Assembly: GCA_910592205.1 (NCBI GenBank)
Contig: CAJVPJ010000637.1
Coordinates: forward strand, 1 to 20,292
Origin: Paraglomus occultum
Taxonomy: Eukaryota; Glomeromycota; Glomeromycetes; Paraglomerales; Paraglomeraceae
Length of the DNA: 20,292 nt
Reading direction: 5' to 3'
Part shown: positions 18,841 to 20,292 of the stretch, one piece after another
Layout: every line of letters begins with the position of its first letter
Numbering within the stretch: the stretch's first letter is position 1
The notes under the pieces: model-generated
Told to the model about the DNA's origin: nothing
What the model saw: the letters and a program-made list of their open reading frames with translations, nothing else
The model's database searches: none
Made by a program: the position numbers and the translations under genes

Positions 18841-20016
18841 TAATTTATATGTTGTTAATAGAGCAATTGATTAAACACGAATTCGTCAAAATTAAGAACG
18901 ATTGCATACTTAAAAAATGATGCCATCAATGAAGATCAGATTTTATTCGTTGATAAAAATAACGACAATTATTATTATGCACACCTCTGCTCTCCGTAAT
19001 ACTATTGGCTGGCGTAAATTATGCCAAGTGTTACCATACTGCACCTTTGCTCACTGGTAATGCAAACTACAGTACGTTTAAACTATTGAGGTATAGTTTA
19101 TTTGATTGTCTGCTTGCCCAAATAACCCTTCCCTTATATTATAAGTAAAAAAAATTAGCATTTACTAGCTGAACATCGAAATTATCTGGACGGCGGAGTT
19201 TAGCGATGTATTCCGGAGAGAAACTAATTCGAGATCTCAAATTACGAATATGGTATTGACTATCGTTTATCCATTAACACTTTGTTATCTCATATATGGG
19301 TTTTTAAATTAAAGAATCGTAATGGTTTTTAAGCAAACAAGCAAATAATAATAATAATAAAAGTAGAACCATTAAAGTCAAACAGTTAATAAGCTTGCAT
19401 TAAACATTATTGCATCAGATACTAATAATAGCATGGCATGGCTATTTCATAACATGTACTACGACAATTACATGACTCAATTGATCCGATGAGGTCAAGT
19501 AGATAAAAAAACTGAACATTGATGTATGTTAATGATAAGTCTTTGAGCAATTTACAGTATCTCGAGAATTTTAATATCATCGCGCTACCCGGTTTTTTGT
19601 CTTGAAATTTACGGACTACATATATACTTTAACTCTGACTTGACAATACATAATAAAGTATTTGCGAGTAGCGTCCTAATACTGATAGAATTATTTGCTT
19701 TATTTGACTTAATAATAACAGAACAACATCGCATCGTTCTACCGATCGACACTAACATTTAAAGTTTTGTTTGATATAATATGAGGCATATCACTCTAAC
19801 TTAAACAATTAAATAAAACCAAATGGTACTAATTTATATAAGTACAAACTACCGTAGAGCGCTGACTAAAGTACCCCGGGTATTTTACATTTCACTTTTT
19901 TTTGAGGGGTACTTTACTCGGGTACCTGGTACACCCATGATAATACATTGACAGCCCCCCCCAGTGTTTACGTAACATGTTCTATGTAAATAAAGACAAT
20001 GCAATGCAACGCATAC
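18841..20016. other. Mostly non-coding, with small repeats
   Basis: No supported gene. It includes an (AAT)n microsatellite at 19344-19360 and the hairpin at 19867-19916. The stretch just above 18660 should hold the secreted-protein promoter; a plus-strand frame at 18655-18840 is probably chance. Confidence 0.55.
19867..19916. repeat. Hairpin with 11-bp perfect arms
   Basis: TAAAGTACCCC (19867-19877) and GGGGTACTTTA (19906-19916) are exact inverse copies around a 28-nt loop. GGGTA words occur again at 19879 and 19919. It could be a foldback element or the end of the transposon whose tail starts just downstream. Confidence 0.6.
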
Positions 20017-20292
20017 ATGGATTCATATTTTTTTTCTCGATACCCGCACAGAGAAAATTCGCAAGCCATCTTACAGTGGGTGAAGCAAGCATGGAATGAC
20101 AATATTATTACTAAGTCATTTAGATGCTGTGGAATTTCGCTTGATCAGTCAGGAAAAGAGTGGTTGTTTAACTACGAACGTTTACACGAGAACGACGAAG
20201 ATGTGAGGTATAATCCCATTGACATTCATTCGGATAATGAAAATACCGAACCATCAGAGTCAACCGGACAGCTACAGATCGATAACATAGAC
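20017..20292 (+). CDS. C-terminal tail of a pogo/Tigger-like transposase, partial
   Basis: The frame is open from an ATG at 20017 to the window end (92 codons, no stop). The diagnostic part is ILQWVKQAWNDNIITKSFRC followed by CGIS. In pogo-type DDE transposases, a helix of the form V..WV...W..I....I.KSF..CGIS closes the catalytic domain (family knowledge). An acidic tail follows (ENDEDVRYNP, DNENTEPSES), also usual. No DDE catalytic core lies upstream in any frame I could read, so the element is 5'-truncated. Alternatively an upstream exon is joined at the acceptor-like TTCTCGATACCCGCACAG ending at 20051. The gene continues beyond the window. Confidence 0.6.
   Translation, partial: MDSYFFSRYPHRENSQAILQWVKQAWNDNIITKSFRCCGISLDQSGKEWLFNYERLHENDEDVRYNPIDIHSDNENTEPSESTGQLQIDNID

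Overview
The window looks like AT-rich nuclear DNA of an arbuscular mycorrhizal fungus (Glomeromycotina, Rhizophagus-like). The reasons are short GT-AG spliceosomal introns of about 60-100 nt, no operons, and a TKL-type kinase gene with the cysteine-ribbon / WT..N module I know from the expanded kinase families of these fungi. The window also holds a decayed gag gene of a retroelement type common in those genomes, a pogo-type transposase tail and a small secreted protein. Species assignment is inference; no rRNA, tRNA or barcode is present.

Layout. 1-4.7 kb is mostly non-coding, with short direct repeats, a GC-rich hairpin and one doubtful small ORF. 4.7-5.2 kb holds a small three-exon gene of unknown function. 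5.6-8.4 kb is a transposon graveyard: a degenerate minisatellite, two MITE-like elements and a frameshifted gag relic. 9.77-12.16 kb is the main gene, a four-exon, 712-residue protein. It strings together four kinase N-lobe-like units, two of them followed by cysteine ribbons, and ends in a complete kinase fold whose catalytic loop is changed (HCN...S instead of HRD...N), so it is probably a pseudokinase.

13.5-15.9 kb holds a small mitochondrial-type gene on the minus strand, apparently broken by one extra CT unit. It faces away from a decayed, intron-containing copy of the spliceosomal WD40 gene PRP46/PLRG1 on the plus strand. 16.2-18.0 kb carries further gene fragments: an ankyrin-like relic and two pieces related to the pseudokinase, one inverted and one direct. 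18.2-18.6 kb is an intact secreted-protein gene on the minus strand. The right edge (20.0 kb onward) enters the C-terminal tail of a pogo/Tigger-like transposase, still open at the window end.

The genes do not form a pathway. The region reads as a dynamic accessory block where duplicated genes decay beside an elaborate pseudokinase and a candidate secreted effector. The strongest leads are the serial N-lobe architecture of the pseudokinase with introns at equivalent places in successive units, its nearby relic copies, and the orphan three-exon gene. All family calls come from reading motifs by eye; no search was run.
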